Position numbers and translations under genes: made by a program
NCBI RefSeq assembly: GCF_016653115.1
Contig: NZ_NHRX01000016.1
Coordinates: 29,715 to 93,714 of the forward strand
Length of the DNA stretch: 64,000 nucleotides
Direction: 5' to 3'
DNA from: Rhodocyclus purpureus
GTDB lineage: Bacteria; Pseudomonadota; Gammaproteobacteria; Burkholderiales; Rhodocyclaceae
Shown here: one piece after another, positions 1 through 8,534 of the stretch
How the letters are laid out: every line of letters begins with the position of its first letter
Numbering within the stretch: position 1 is the stretch's first letter
The notes under the pieces: model-generated
Told to the model about the DNA's origin: nothing
The model's input: only the letters and a program-made list of their open reading frames with translations
Database searches by the model: none

Positions 1-283
1 ATCGTCATCGTCATCGCGAGCCCGCAGGGCGTGGCGATCCAGTGCGTAGGTCTCGCATCATGAAAAGCGCCAAGACGGAAGAACGAACTGGATTGCCACG
101 GCGCTGCGCGCCTCGCAATGACGGCAGTGCGAGGCGTGCGCGGAGAGGTGCCGAGATCGTCATCGTCATCGCGAGCCCGCAGGGCGTGGCGATCCAGTGC
201 GTAGGTCTCGCATCATGAAAAGCGCCAAGACGGAAGAACGAACTGGATTGCCACGGCGCTGCGCGCCTCGCAATGACGGCAGC
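1..283. repeat. Dispersed hairpin repeat, two direct copies
   Basis: Two direct copies with a period of 155 bases (starting at 1 and 156). Each has a left arm beginning CGTCATCGCGAGCCCGCAGG and a right arm ending CCTCGCAATGACGG that is an imperfect reverse complement of it, so each copy can fold into a long hairpin. The same arms recur at about 6956, 35150, 37695, 41875, 46130, 51445 and 53200. The first copy may start outside the window. Open frames across it are artefacts of the repeat. Confidence 0.9.
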
Positions 284-349
284 GGATGGGCGCGTTTCAT
301 GCGCCGGGGCGGCGCCGACCAGCGTGGGGCGCACGCTATACTCCGCGCG

Positions 350-790
350 ATGAGCCATACCGTCACCCTGCGTTCCCTTCCCGACCGGCTGCGCCAGGTC
401 GCCCTGTTCGAGGTCGGCGGGCTCGTCCTGTTCACCCCGCCCTTCGTCTGGGCCAGCGGCGTTCCGGCCAGGGACTCACTGGCGCTGCTCGCCGTCCTCG
501 CGCTGATGGCGGCAGTCTGGAACGGCGTCTTCAACACGGCTTTCGACTGGGTCGAGGGACGTCTCACCGGCCGCAGCGCCGACCGCCGTCCCTGGCCGCT
601 GCGCCTTGTGCACGCGCTCGGCTTCGAAGGCGGACTGCTCGTGATGACGCTGCCGGTGATCGTCTGGTGGACCGGGATGGGCTGGGTCGAGTCGCTCGTC
701 GCCGACATTGGCCTCGCGCTCGCCTACACCCTCTACGCGCTCCTTTTCAACCTCGCTTACGACCGGGCGTTTCCGATCAGGAAACCGTGA
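350..790 (+). CDS. PACE family antimicrobial efflux transporter
   Basis: A 146-residue inner-membrane protein of the proteobacterial antimicrobial compound efflux family (AceI type), proton-driven exporters of chlorhexidine-like cationic biocides. Two tandem bacterial transmembrane pair units give four hydrophobic helices, at about residues 15-65 and 85-140. Glu21 in LFEVGG lies where AceI has its essential helix-1 glutamate, and Glu93 in GFEGGLL is the matching residue of the second unit. ATG 350 was chosen because the frame upstream runs into repeat sequence and the family is about 145 residues long. It ends one base from the stop of the convergent cusA. Family assignment is firm; the substrate is inferred from the family only. 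Confidence 0.85.
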   Translation: MSHTVTLRSLPDRLRQVALFEVGGLVLFTPPFVWASGVPARDSLALLAVLALMAAVWNGVFNTAFDWVEGRLTGRSADRRPWPLRLVHALGFEGGLLVMTLPVIVWWTGMGWVESLVADIGLALAYTLYALLFNLAYDRAFPIRKP

Positions 791-791
791 T

Positions 792-3700
792 TCATGCGCT
801 CCCACGAGTGAGCTGCCACGCCTTGACGCGCACGTAGATCGCCGGAATCACCGCCAGGGTGAGCACGGTCGACGAGATCATCCCGCCGACCATCGGTGCG
901 GCGATGCGGCTCATCACCTCGGCACCGGTCCCGCTTCCCCACAGGATCGGCAGCAGGCCGGCCATGATCGCGACCACGGTCATCATCTTCGGACGCACGC
1001 GCTCGACGGCACCTTCCATCACCGCCGCGTGCAGATCGGCCAGTGCGGGCGCGACGCCCATGGCCCGGCGCTCGGCCTGCACGGCCTCCCAGGCGTGGTC
1101 GAGATAGATCAGCATGACGACGCCGGTTTCCGCCGCGACACCGGCCAGGGCGATGAAACCGACCGCCACCGCCACCGACAGGTTGTAGTCGAGCAGCCAC
1201 AGCAGCCAGACGCCGCCGACCAGCGCGAACGGCACCGAGAGCATTACGATCAGGGTTTCGGTCAGCCGCCCGAAGTTGAGATAGAGCAGCACGAAGATGA
1301 GCAGCAGCGTCAGCGGGATGACCAGCTTCATCTTCTCGCTGGCGCGCTGCATCGACTCGAACTGGCCGCTCCAGGTCGCGTAGTAGCCGGGCGGAAACCT
1401 GACCTGGTCGGCGACGGCCTGCCTCGCTTGGGCGACGTAGCCGCCGATGTCGCGACCGCGGATGTCGACGAAGATGTACGCGGCAAGCAGCGCGTTTTCG
1501 GTGCGGATCGCCGGTGCGCCCATGGCAACTTCGACGCGCGCCAGTTGCCCGAGCGGAATCATGGCCCCCGTCGCGGTCGCCACCAGCACCTCGCGCGCGA
1601 TCTGCTGGGGGTCGGAGCGCAATTCACGCGGATAGCGCACGGAAACGCCGAAGCGCTCGCGCCCCTCGACGGTGGAGGTGACCATCTCGCCGCCGAGCGC
1701 GCTGCCGATCACGTCCTGAAGTTCGCCGAGCGACAGGCCGTAGCGCGCCAGTTGCTGCCGGTCCGGTTCGATGTCGAGGTAGAAGCCGCCGGTGATGCGC
1801 TCGGCGAAAGCCGAGGTGGTTCCGGGGACGGCCTTGACAACGGTCTCGATCTCCCGCGCCAGGCGCTCCATTTCGCCCAAGTCCTTGCCGAAGACCTTGA
1901 TGCCGATCGGCGTACGGATTCCGGTCGACAGCATGTCGATGCGCGCCTTGATCGGCATCGTCCAGGCGTTGGCGATGCCGGGGAACTGCAGCGCCGCATC
2001 CATCTCGGCGACCAGCTTGTCGACGGTCATTCCGGCTCGCCATTGCTCCTCGGGTTTGAGATTGATGACGGTCTCGAACATCTCGGTCGGCGCCGGGTCG
2101 GTCGCGGTGTTGGCGCGTCCGGCCTTGCCATAGACCGAAGCGACTTCCGGGAAGCTCTTGATGATCTTGTCCTGCGTCTGCAGCACCTCGGCCGCCTTGG
2201 TGATCGACATGCCGGGCAGCGAGGTCGGCATGAACAGCAGGGTTCCCTCGTTCAGCGTCGGCATGAACTCCGAACCGAGCCGCGCCGCCGGATAAAGCGA
2301 AAGCAGGAGCACGACGAGGGCCGCGCCGACGGTGAGCTTCGGTCGGCGCAGGACGCCGGCGATCACCGGCCGATAGCGACGGATGAGGAAACGGTTCACC
2401 GGATTCTTCGCCTCGGGCAGGATCTTGCCGCGGATGAACGACAGCATCAGCACCGGAACCAGCGTCACCGAGAGCAGCGCCGCGCCGGCCATGGCGAAGG
2501 TCTTGGTGTAGGCAAGCGGCGCAAAGAGCTTGCCTTCCTGCGCTTCGAGGGTGAATACCGGCAGGAACGAGACGGTGATGATCAGGAGCGAGAAGAACAG
2601 CGCCGGCCCGACCTCCTTGCAGGCGGCAAGCATCGCCTCGACCCGTTCGGCCTGGCCGTGGCCTTTGGGCAGGCGTTCGAGGTGCTTGTGCGCGTTCTCG
2701 ATCATCACGATCGCCGCGTCGACCATGACGCCGATGGCGATCGCGATCCCGCCCAGGCTCATCAGGTTCGAGTTCATTCCGAGGAGGCGCATGGCGATGA
2801 AGGCGATCAGCACGCCGACCGGCAGCATCAGGATCGCGACCAGCGCCGAGCGCAGGTGCAGCAGGAAGACGAAGCAGACCAGCGCGACGATCAGGCTCTC
2901 CTCGAACAGCGTGCGCTTGAGGGTGTCGATCGCACGGTGGATCAGCTCTGAACGGTCGTAGACGGCCTCGATACTGACGCCTTCGGGCAGGCCCGCCGCT
3001 ACCTCGGCGATCTTCTCCTTGAGATTGTCGATGACTGCGAGCGCGTTCTGGCCGTAACGCGCCATCGCGATTCCGGAAACGACCTCGCCCTCGCCGTTCA
3101 ACTCGGCGAGCCCGCGCCGCTCGTCGGGTGCCAGCTCGACGCGGGCGACGTCGCGGATCAGCACCGGCGTTCCGCCATCGGCCTTGACAACCAGGTTTTC
3201 GATATCCGCCGCGCCGCGCAGATAACCCTTGCCGCGCACCATGTATTCGGTCTCGGCCATTTCCACCACCCGGCCGCCGACATCGCGGTTCGAGTCGCGC
3301 ACCACCTGCGACACGCGCGACAGCGGAATGCCCCAGGCGCGCAGCTTGAGCGGATCGACCGTGATCTGGTAGGTCTGCACGAAGCCGCCGATCGACGCCA
3401 CCTCGGCCACGCCCTGCGCCTTGGCGAGCTGGTAGCGCAGATACCAGTCCTGCAGGGTGCGCAGTTCGGCAAGGGTCCGCTCCTTGGCCAGCACCGCGTA
3501 TTGATAGACCCAGCCGACGCCGGTCGCGTCGGGCCCTAGCTGCGGCGTGACGCCCTTCGGCATCCGCCCCGCCGCCGAGTTGAGGTGTTCGATGACGCGC
3601 GAACGCGCCCAGTAGATGTCGGTCGCCTCCTCGAAGATCACGTAGACGAAGGACGCGCCGAAGAACGAGAAGCCACGCACCACCTTCGACTTCGGCACCG

Positions 3701-3923
3701 ACAGCATCGCCGAAGTCAGCGGATAGGTGACCTGGTCCTCGACCACCTGCGGCGCCTGCCCCGGATACTCCGTATACACGATCACCTGCACATCAGACAG
3801 GTCGGGAAGCGCGTCGAGCGGCGTCCTGACGACAGCGAAGGCACCGCCGATGACGATGAACAGCGTGGCGAGCAGGACCAGGAAGCGGTTTCTTCCCGAC
3901 CAGTCGATCAGTGCGGCGAGCAT
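792..3923 (-). CDS. cusA: Heavy-metal RND efflux pump, CusA type
   Basis: Inner-membrane proton antiporter of the heavy-metal-efflux RND family (1043 residues, the usual length), the trimeric engine of a Cu(I)/Ag(I) export complex. The N-terminus has the typical first helix followed by the porter domain start (TPLDALPDLSDVQV). Two sets of transmembrane helices flank periplasmic porter domains. Methionines matching the CusA metal-binding set appear in LPGMSIT, RAGMTVD and RIDMLSTG, which favours copper/silver over the CzcA zinc type. It is the last gene of cusC-cusB-cusA, 21 bases after cusB, so one transcript is likely. Specificity is inferred from the methionines and the CusF-like neighbours. 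Confidence 0.93.
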   Translation of the reverse strand: MLAALIDWSGRNRFLVLLATLFIVIGGAFAVVRTPLDALPDLSDVQVIVYTEYPGQAPQVVEDQVTYPLTSAMLSVPKSKVVRGFSFFGASFVYVIFEEATDIYWARSRVIEHLNSAAGRMPKGVTPQLGPDATGVGWVYQYAVLAKERTLAELRTLQDWYLRYQLAKAQGVAEVASIGGFVQTYQITVDPLKLRAWGIPLSRVSQVVRDSNRDVGGRVVEMAETEYMVRGKGYLRGAADIENLVVKADGGTPVLIRDVARVELAPDERRGLAELNGEGEVVSGIAMARYGQNALAVIDNLKEKIAEVAAGLPEGVSIEAVYDRSELIHRAIDTLKRTLFEESLIVALVCFVFLLHLRSALVAILMLPVGVLIAFIAMRLLGMNSNLMSLGGIAIAIGVMVDAAIVMIENAHKHLERLPKGHGQAERVEAMLAACKEVGPALFFSLLIITVSFLPVFTLEAQEGKLFAPLAYTKTFAMAGAALLSVTLVPVLMLSFIRGKILPEAKNPVNRFLIRRYRPVIAGVLRRPKLTVGAALVVLLLSLYPAARLGSEFMPTLNEGTLLFMPTSLPGMSITKAAEVLQTQDKIIKSFPEVASVYGKAGRANTATDPAPTEMFETVINLKPEEQWRAGMTVDKLVAEMDAALQFPGIANAWTMPIKARIDMLSTGIRTPIGIKVFGKDLGEMERLAREIETVVKAVPGTTSAFAERITGGFYLDIEPDRQQLARYGLSLGELQDVIGSALGGEMVTSTVEGRERFGVSVRYPRELRSDPQQIAREVLVATATGAMIPLGQLARVEVAMGAPAIRTENALLAAYIFVDIRGRDIGGYVAQARQAVADQVRFPPGYYATWSGQFESMQRASEKMKLVIPLTLLLIFVLLYLNFGRLTETLIVMLSVPFALVGGVWLLWLLDYNLSVAVAVGFIALAGVAAETGVVMLIYLDHAWEAVQAERRAMGVAPALADLHAAVMEGAVERVRPKMMTVVAIMAGLLPILWGSGTGAEVMSRIAAPMVGGMISSTVLTLAVIPAIYVRVKAWQLTRGSA

Positions 3924-3944
3924 GCGATCCTCTCCGTGTGCGCG

Positions 3945-5573
3945 TCAATGGCCGGCGTGCGCATTGGTTCCGGCAGCTCCCGCCCGGGCACCTTCCGCGC
4001 TGGCTGCGCCGGCCGCCGCCTTGACCGGGCCGACGCGTGTGACGACCCACTCGCCCTGGCCGCGCTCGACGAACTCGAAGGCGACCACGCTGCCTGGTTT
4101 CAGCGCCTTGAAGATCGCATCGTTGGCCGCCTTGAACTCCATGGTCATGGCCGGCCACTTGAGGCTGGCGATCGGTTCGTGACTGATGCTCGCGGTGCCT
4201 GCCTTGGCGTCGACCTCCTCGACCTTGCCGACGGTCTGGTGGCCGACCGCGGCGGGCTTGGTGTCGGTTTTTTCGTCGGGCCGGGCGAAGCCGGCGACCG
4301 CCGCCTTGAGCTTGCTTTCGGCATCGATCAGGAAATTCGCGGCGACGACCACCGACTCGCCTTCGCGCACGCCGGCGAGCACCTGGACGTACTCGTCGCC
4401 GCGTGCGCCGAGGCGCACCTCGCGCGGCTCGTAGCGCCCGGCCCCGAGTTCGACGAAGACGAGCTGTCGTTTGCCGCTGTCGATCACCGCCGATATCGGC
4501 ACGGTGAGGACGGGCCCGCTGTCCGCCGTCGCCAGCTGGACCTGCGCGAACATCCCCGGCTTCAGGAGCGTGCCGGGGTTGGCCAGTTCGATGCGCACCG
4601 CCGCCGTGCGTGTCTGAGCATTCAGCATCGGGTAGATGTAGCCGATCGTCCCGGCCAAGGTCTTCCCGGGATAAGCGTCGGTCGTGACCGTGGCCTTGGC
4701 ACCGTTCCTGAGCACGCCGATGTCCTGTTCGGCCACCTCGGCGATCACCCACACCGAAGAGAGGTCGGCGATCTGGTAGAGCGCTTCACCGGGACCGAAG
4801 CGCATTCCCTGCACCGCCTTCTTCTCGGTGACGACGCCGCTCACAGGCGAAACGACGGTCAGCGTACGCTGCGCAGCGCCGGATCTCGCCAGCGCCTTGA
4901 TCTGTGCTTCCGGGATGTCCCAGTTGCGCAGGCGGCTCAAGCTCGACTCGGCCAGTTGCCACATTCCGCGCCGGGTCGTCTCGGCAGCTTCGCCGGCGGA
5001 TCCCTGCAAGCGGTCGGCGCCTTCGGCAGCGATCGCGTATTCGCGCTGCGCCGACACCAGTTCGGGGCTGTACACCTCGAACAGTGGCTGGCCTCTGCGG
5101 ACCAGCTGGCCGGTGGCGTTCGCGTGCAGACGTTCCACATAGCCCTCGAACTTCGGTGCAATGGCGTAGACACGGCGCTCGTCCGCCTCGATGCGGCCGA
5201 CGGCGCGCACCTCCTTGCCGAGCGGGCGCAGGCTGACCACCTCGCTGCGCACGCCGAGTTTCTGGACCTTCTCGGTGCTGATCCGGATCCGCCCGGTCGC
5301 CGCCGCATCGCCCTCCTCTTCGTCGGCGTAGACCGGGATGTAATCCATCCCCATCGGATCCTTCTTCGGCGTCGGCGAAGTATCGGGCAGGCCCATCGGG
5401 TTGCGGTAGAACAGGATCTTGCGCTGGCCGGGGGGAGCGGCCGATCCCGGGGCGGCGGGATTTGCGGCTTCGCCCGCGGGCGAAGCCGTGGGCGCACTGC
5501 CCAGCCGGTACCCGCCTGCCGCCGCCAACGCGGCGACGAGGACGAGAACGACGGTCAATGGCCATGCTTTCAT
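3945..5573 (-). CDS. cusB: Efflux adaptor CusB with fused CusF-like domain
   Basis: Periplasmic membrane-fusion protein (542 residues) linking CusA to the outer membrane channel. Order of parts: N-terminal membrane anchor at about residues 5-22; a small heavy-metal-binding domain at about 50-80 (YRNPMGLP, DPMGMDYIPVY); the barrel-sandwich and beta-barrel adaptor core; then, from about residue 445, a CusF-like domain. The CusF part keeps all the metal-site residues: His in ISHEP, then Trp and two Met in KWPAMTM. E. coli CusB ends before this domain, so the chaperone has been appended. The tail ends in a His-containing AHAGH. The start overlaps the stop of the upstream channel gene (ATGA), indicating translational coupling. 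Confidence 0.92.
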   Translation of the reverse strand: MKAWPLTVVLVLVAALAAAGGYRLGSAPTASPAGEAANPAAPGSAAPPGQRKILFYRNPMGLPDTSPTPKKDPMGMDYIPVYADEEEGDAAATGRIRISTEKVQKLGVRSEVVSLRPLGKEVRAVGRIEADERRVYAIAPKFEGYVERLHANATGQLVRRGQPLFEVYSPELVSAQREYAIAAEGADRLQGSAGEAAETTRRGMWQLAESSLSRLRNWDIPEAQIKALARSGAAQRTLTVVSPVSGVVTEKKAVQGMRFGPGEALYQIADLSSVWVIAEVAEQDIGVLRNGAKATVTTDAYPGKTLAGTIGYIYPMLNAQTRTAAVRIELANPGTLLKPGMFAQVQLATADSGPVLTVPISAVIDSGKRQLVFVELGAGRYEPREVRLGARGDEYVQVLAGVREGESVVVAANFLIDAESKLKAAVAGFARPDEKTDTKPAAVGHQTVGKVEEVDAKAGTASISHEPIASLKWPAMTMEFKAANDAIFKALKPGSVVAFEFVERGQGEWVVTRVGPVKAAAGAASAEGARAGAAGTNAHAGH

Positions 5574-6841
5574 AATTCTTCCCCGATGATGCGTTCGATG
5601 TCGGCCACGCGTATATGGACCTCCGCGCGCGACCTGATCTCGTCGAGCTTCGCCTGGCGGATCTGGCGCTGCGCGTCGAGCAGCGTCGCGAAGTCGAGCT
5701 TGCCGTTCTCGTAGCCGGCGAGCGCCGCGCGGAAAGTCAGCTCGGCTTGCGGCAGCAGGCTGTCGCGTACCAGGACCCCGGTTCGCTGCGCGGCGTCGAG
5801 CGCGGCGATGGTTTCGGCAAGCTCGCCGACGATCCGGTTGGCGGTCGCTTCCCGGCGCGAGCGCGCAGCGGCCAGCATCGCCTCGGCTTCGCGCTCCTGC
5901 GCGCGCCGCGAAGACTGCTGCAGCGGGATGTTCATCTCCAGCATCAGATCCCATTGCTTCAGCTCGTTCTGGAACTGGTTGGGGGCGACGCCGAGGGTGA
6001 AGTCGGGATAACGGTTCTTGTAAGCCAGCTCGCGGCTTTTCTCGGCGGCGTCGATGCGCGACGAATCGACCGCGAGCAAGGGGTTGCGCGCCCTGGCGCG
6101 TTCCTCGAGGCTGGCGTAGTCGAGTTGCGCGGGGGCAGGCAGCGCTCGCAGCCGTTCGGGCGACGCGAGCGGCGCTGTCGCCGGGCGACCAAGCAGCGCG
6201 TTTATGCGCGCGCTCAGCTGGCGCTGCTCGGTGTCGAGCGCGATCAGCTCGTTTCTCATCGTCGTCTGTTCGACCTGGGCGCGGATCACGTCCTGCTGGG
6301 CGGCGAGCCCCGACGCATAACGCAGTTGCGCGACACCCTCCAGGCGGACCAGCAGGTCGAGGATTTCGCGCGTCAGCCGTTCCCTGTGCGCGAGGTAGTA
6401 GCGCTGGGCATGGAGGGTCCTGATCTGCGCGGCGAGGTCGTTCCAGCTGGCCGCGGCCGTCGCGGTGGCGCCGTCGGCCTCACGCTGCGCAAGCTCGCGC
6501 TTGAGATCGCGCTTGCCCCACCAAGGGATGTCCTGCATCAACAGGTAACGCGTACTGCCGGCCCGGCCGGGCAGCAGGGTGGCGCTCTGCTCACCACCAC
6601 GGGTGACGTCCATCAGTTCGGTGCGCAGCCTGGGGTCGGACAGGGCGCCTGCGGCTTCGACGCGTTGCGCTGCAGCCGCCGCCTCGTGACGCGTGCCGGC
6701 GTAGTCAGGGTTGTTCTCGCGCGCCAGCGCGAGCAGGCTGTCGACGTCGCTTCCCGGCGCCATCTGCGCCTGGGCGCTCCCCCAGCAAAGACCGACCAGC
6801 GCAAAGAACAGTAGGCCGCGGGAACTCTTGGCAGGCTTCAT
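5570..6841 (-). CDS. cusC: Outer membrane efflux factor, CusC/TolC family
   Basis: Outer membrane channel component (423 residues) of the copper RND system. A signal peptide is visible (hydrophobic residues about 8-22, then SAQAQ). The body has the repeated Ala/Glu/Leu-rich helices of an outer membrane efflux protein domain and no lipobox, so it is closer to CzcC/TolC-like factors than to the lipidated E. coli CusC. ATG 6841 was chosen because it puts the signal peptide at the very N-terminus. First gene of the cusC-cusB-cusA operon, overlapping cusB by four bases. Its upstream region carries the motif GTTTCACGTTA (complement 6860-6870). The symbol is by context. Confidence 0.82.
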   Translation of the reverse strand: MKPAKSSRGLLFFALVGLCWGSAQAQMAPGSDVDSLLALARENNPDYAGTRHEAAAAAQRVEAAGALSDPRLRTELMDVTRGGEQSATLLPGRAGSTRYLLMQDIPWWGKRDLKRELAQREADGATATAAASWNDLAAQIRTLHAQRYYLAHRERLTREILDLLVRLEGVAQLRYASGLAAQQDVIRAQVEQTTMRNELIALDTEQRQLSARINALLGRPATAPLASPERLRALPAPAQLDYASLEERARARNPLLAVDSSRIDAAEKSRELAYKNRYPDFTLGVAPNQFQNELKQWDLMLEMNIPLQQSSRRAQEREAEAMLAAARSRREATANRIVGELAETIAALDAAQRTGVLVRDSLLPQAELTFRAALAGYENGKLDFATLLDAQRQIRQAKLDEIRSRAEVHIRVADIERIIGEEL

Positions 6842-6955
6842 TGGACTTTCCGTGATGGCTAACGTGAAACGTGGAACAATTTCGTGAAACATCGGCTGAA
6901 CTAATCTGCCGAAGCCGTCGGATCAACAGCCCGTCAGTTGGAAAGGCCGCGAAAA

Positions 6956-7200
6956 CAGAAGAACGAACTGGATTGCCACGGCGCTACGCGCCTCGCAATG
7001 ACGGCAGTGAAGCGAATCCGTCATCGCGAGCCTGCAGGGCGTGGCGATCCAGACAATGCGTCATCGCGAGCCCGCAGGGCGTGGCGATCCAGTTCGTGGG
7101 GCTTATATCCGGGCGCCCATGGATAGCCGGCAAGGGCGAGAAAACAGAAGAACGAACTGGATTACCACGGCGCTGCGCGCCTCGCAATGACGGCAGCGGA
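6956..7200. repeat. Dispersed hairpin repeat cluster between cusC and cusF
   Basis: Two right arms (near 6965-7003 and 7155-7193) and two left arms (near 7018-7052 and 7061-7095) of the dispersed palindromic family. They separate cusF from the cusCBA operon. The 461 bases between the two genes hold only this repeat material and a short flank (GCGCGTTTCATGC near 7205) that also borders other copies. No gene is seen here. Confidence 0.88.
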
Positions 7201-7302
7201 TGGGCGCGTTTCATGCTTCGGGCCTTCCTGCCCTCCCACATCCGTTGCCACGGGAACGCTTGTCACGGGAGGAGCGGCAGCCGCAAATGCGGGTGGATAA
7301 CG

Positions 7303-7650
7303 TCAGCGTAATTCGAGGCGGACGATGGTCATGGCGCCGTCGATGGTTTCGCTGGCGAAGCTGATCCGGCTGCTTTCAGTCACCTTGTCGAGCCAGGCGG
7401 CTTCCTTGACCTTGAAGCTCATCGTCATCGCCGGCATGCCGTTGGGCAGGGGACCGTGGGAGACGGTCAGCTTGCCGCCTGCCTTGTCGAGCTTCTTGAC
7501 CACGCCGTCGATCAGCGTGGACGGCGTACTGGCTTGTCCAGTTGACGCGTGCATGGCGCCCTGTCCGGCCTTACCTTCATGTGCGACGGCGCCCAGCGCG
7601 GGGGACAACAACAGCACGGCAACGAGGCCGGGTACGATCGAATTTTTCAT
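7303..7650 (-). CDS. cusF: Periplasmic copper/silver chaperone CusF-like
   Basis: A 115-residue secreted protein with a signal peptide (hydrophobic about 5-20, ending ALGAVAHE) and one CusF domain at about residues 45-113. CusF carries Cu(I)/Ag(I) to the CusCBA pump. The metal site is recognisable as [14 protein letters not shown], with the His and both Met ligands. The Trp that caps the metal in E. coli CusF is absent; a Met occupies that position (NGMPAMTM), whereas the CusF-like domain fused to CusB keeps the Trp. It is transcribed away from cusRS and separated from cusCBA by repeats, so it may have its own promoter near the palindrome at 7770-7787. Confidence 0.88.
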   Translation of the reverse strand: MKNSIVPGLVAVLLLSPALGAVAHEGKAGQGAMHASTGQASTPSTLIDGVVKKLDKAGGKLTVSHGPLPNGMPAMTMSFKVKEAAWLDKVTESSRISFASETIDGAMTIVRLELR

Positions 7651-7769
7651 GGACTTTCTCCTGTTCGGGAATGGACAAGGCGGCAGTGACGTCCTTGACG
7701 CTGGTCGGCGTGGTGCACTGGCGACAGGCGCAGTCTGACGCGGCAGGCCGAACAGGAAGCTGTCCGCGA

Positions 7770-7787
7770 GATTACATTTCGGTAATC
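7770..7787. promoter_or_regulatory. Candidate copper-responsive operator (CusR/CopR box)
   Basis: A perfect inverted repeat, GATTAC and GTAATC around ATTTCG, between the divergent cusF and cusR genes. It resembles the operators of CopR/CusR-type copper response regulators, which contain TTAC and GTAA half-sites. Binding by the adjacent CusR is inferred from position and symmetry. Confidence 0.6.
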
Positions 7788-7856
7788 TTCGTCAGCGCGC
7801 AGGCTCTCCGGCAGAAAATTAGGGCGATGGCGAAGAGATTCGAGAAGGAGTGGCAG

Positions 7857-8534
7857 ATGAAAATACTGGTCGTCGAAGACGAGCCCAAGACCGGGGACTA
7901 CCTGCGCCAGGGGCTGGCAGAGGCAGGTTTCGTCGTCGACCTCGCCCGCAACGGATTGGATGGGCTGCACCTGGCACTCGGCGAAGCCTACGACCTCGCG
8001 ATTGTCGACGTGATGCTGCCGGGAATCGACGGCTGGCAGCTGTTGCAGGGAATCCGGCGCGCCGGCAAGGACATGCCGCTGCTCTTCCTCTCCGCGCGCG
8101 ACGCCGTCGAGGACCGGGTCAAGGGCCTCGAACTCGGCGCCGACGACTACCTCGTCAAGCCCTTCGCCTTCTCGGAACTGCTGGCCCGCGTGCGCACGCT
8201 ACTGCGGCGTGGCAGCAAGGCGAAGGAGCCCGAGCTCTTGCGCGCTGCCGACCTCGAACTCGACCTGATTCGTCGCCGCGTCAGCCGCAGTGGCAGGAAG
8301 ATCGACCTCACCGCCAAGGAATTTTCCTTGCTCGAACTGCTGTTGCGGCGACAGGGCGAGGTGCTTTCGCGCTCGCTGATCGCCTCGCAGGTCTGGGACA
8401 TGAACTTCGACAGCGACACCAACGTCATCGAGGTCGCCATCCGTCGCCTGCGCGCCAAGGTCGACGACGGCTTCGAGCCCAAGCTCATCCGCACCGTGCG
8501 CGGCATGGGCTACGTGCTGGAAGTCGCCACATGA
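7857..8534 (+). CDS. cusR: Heavy-metal response regulator CusR/CopR
   Basis: OmpR/PhoB-class response regulator of 225 residues. The receiver domain (about 1-115) has the acidic pair Glu7/Asp8, phospho-acceptor Asp51 in IVDVMLPG and Lys101 in YLVKPF. The winged-helix DNA-binding domain (about 125-222) ends in the usual [14 protein letters not shown] 7857 follows a GAAGGAG ribosome site. The next gene, the sensor kinase, overlaps by four bases, so the pair is co-translated. Adjacent copper efflux genes and the heavy-metal regulator subfamily point to control of the cus genes. Confidence 0.92.
   Translation: MKILVVEDEPKTGDYLRQGLAEAGFVVDLARNGLDGLHLALGEAYDLAIVDVMLPGIDGWQLLQGIRRAGKDMPLLFLSARDAVEDRVKGLELGADDYLVKPFAFSELLARVRTLLRRGSKAKEPELLRAADLELDLIRRRVSRSGRKIDLTAKEFSLLELLLRRQGEVLSRSLIASQVWDMNFDSDTNVIEVAIRRLRAKVDDGFEPKLIRTVRGMGYVLEVAT

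Noticed and set aside
708-2951. A 747-codon plus-strand frame opposite cusA
   Set aside because: Antisense shadow of cusA with Asp/Arg/His-rich, motif-free translation.
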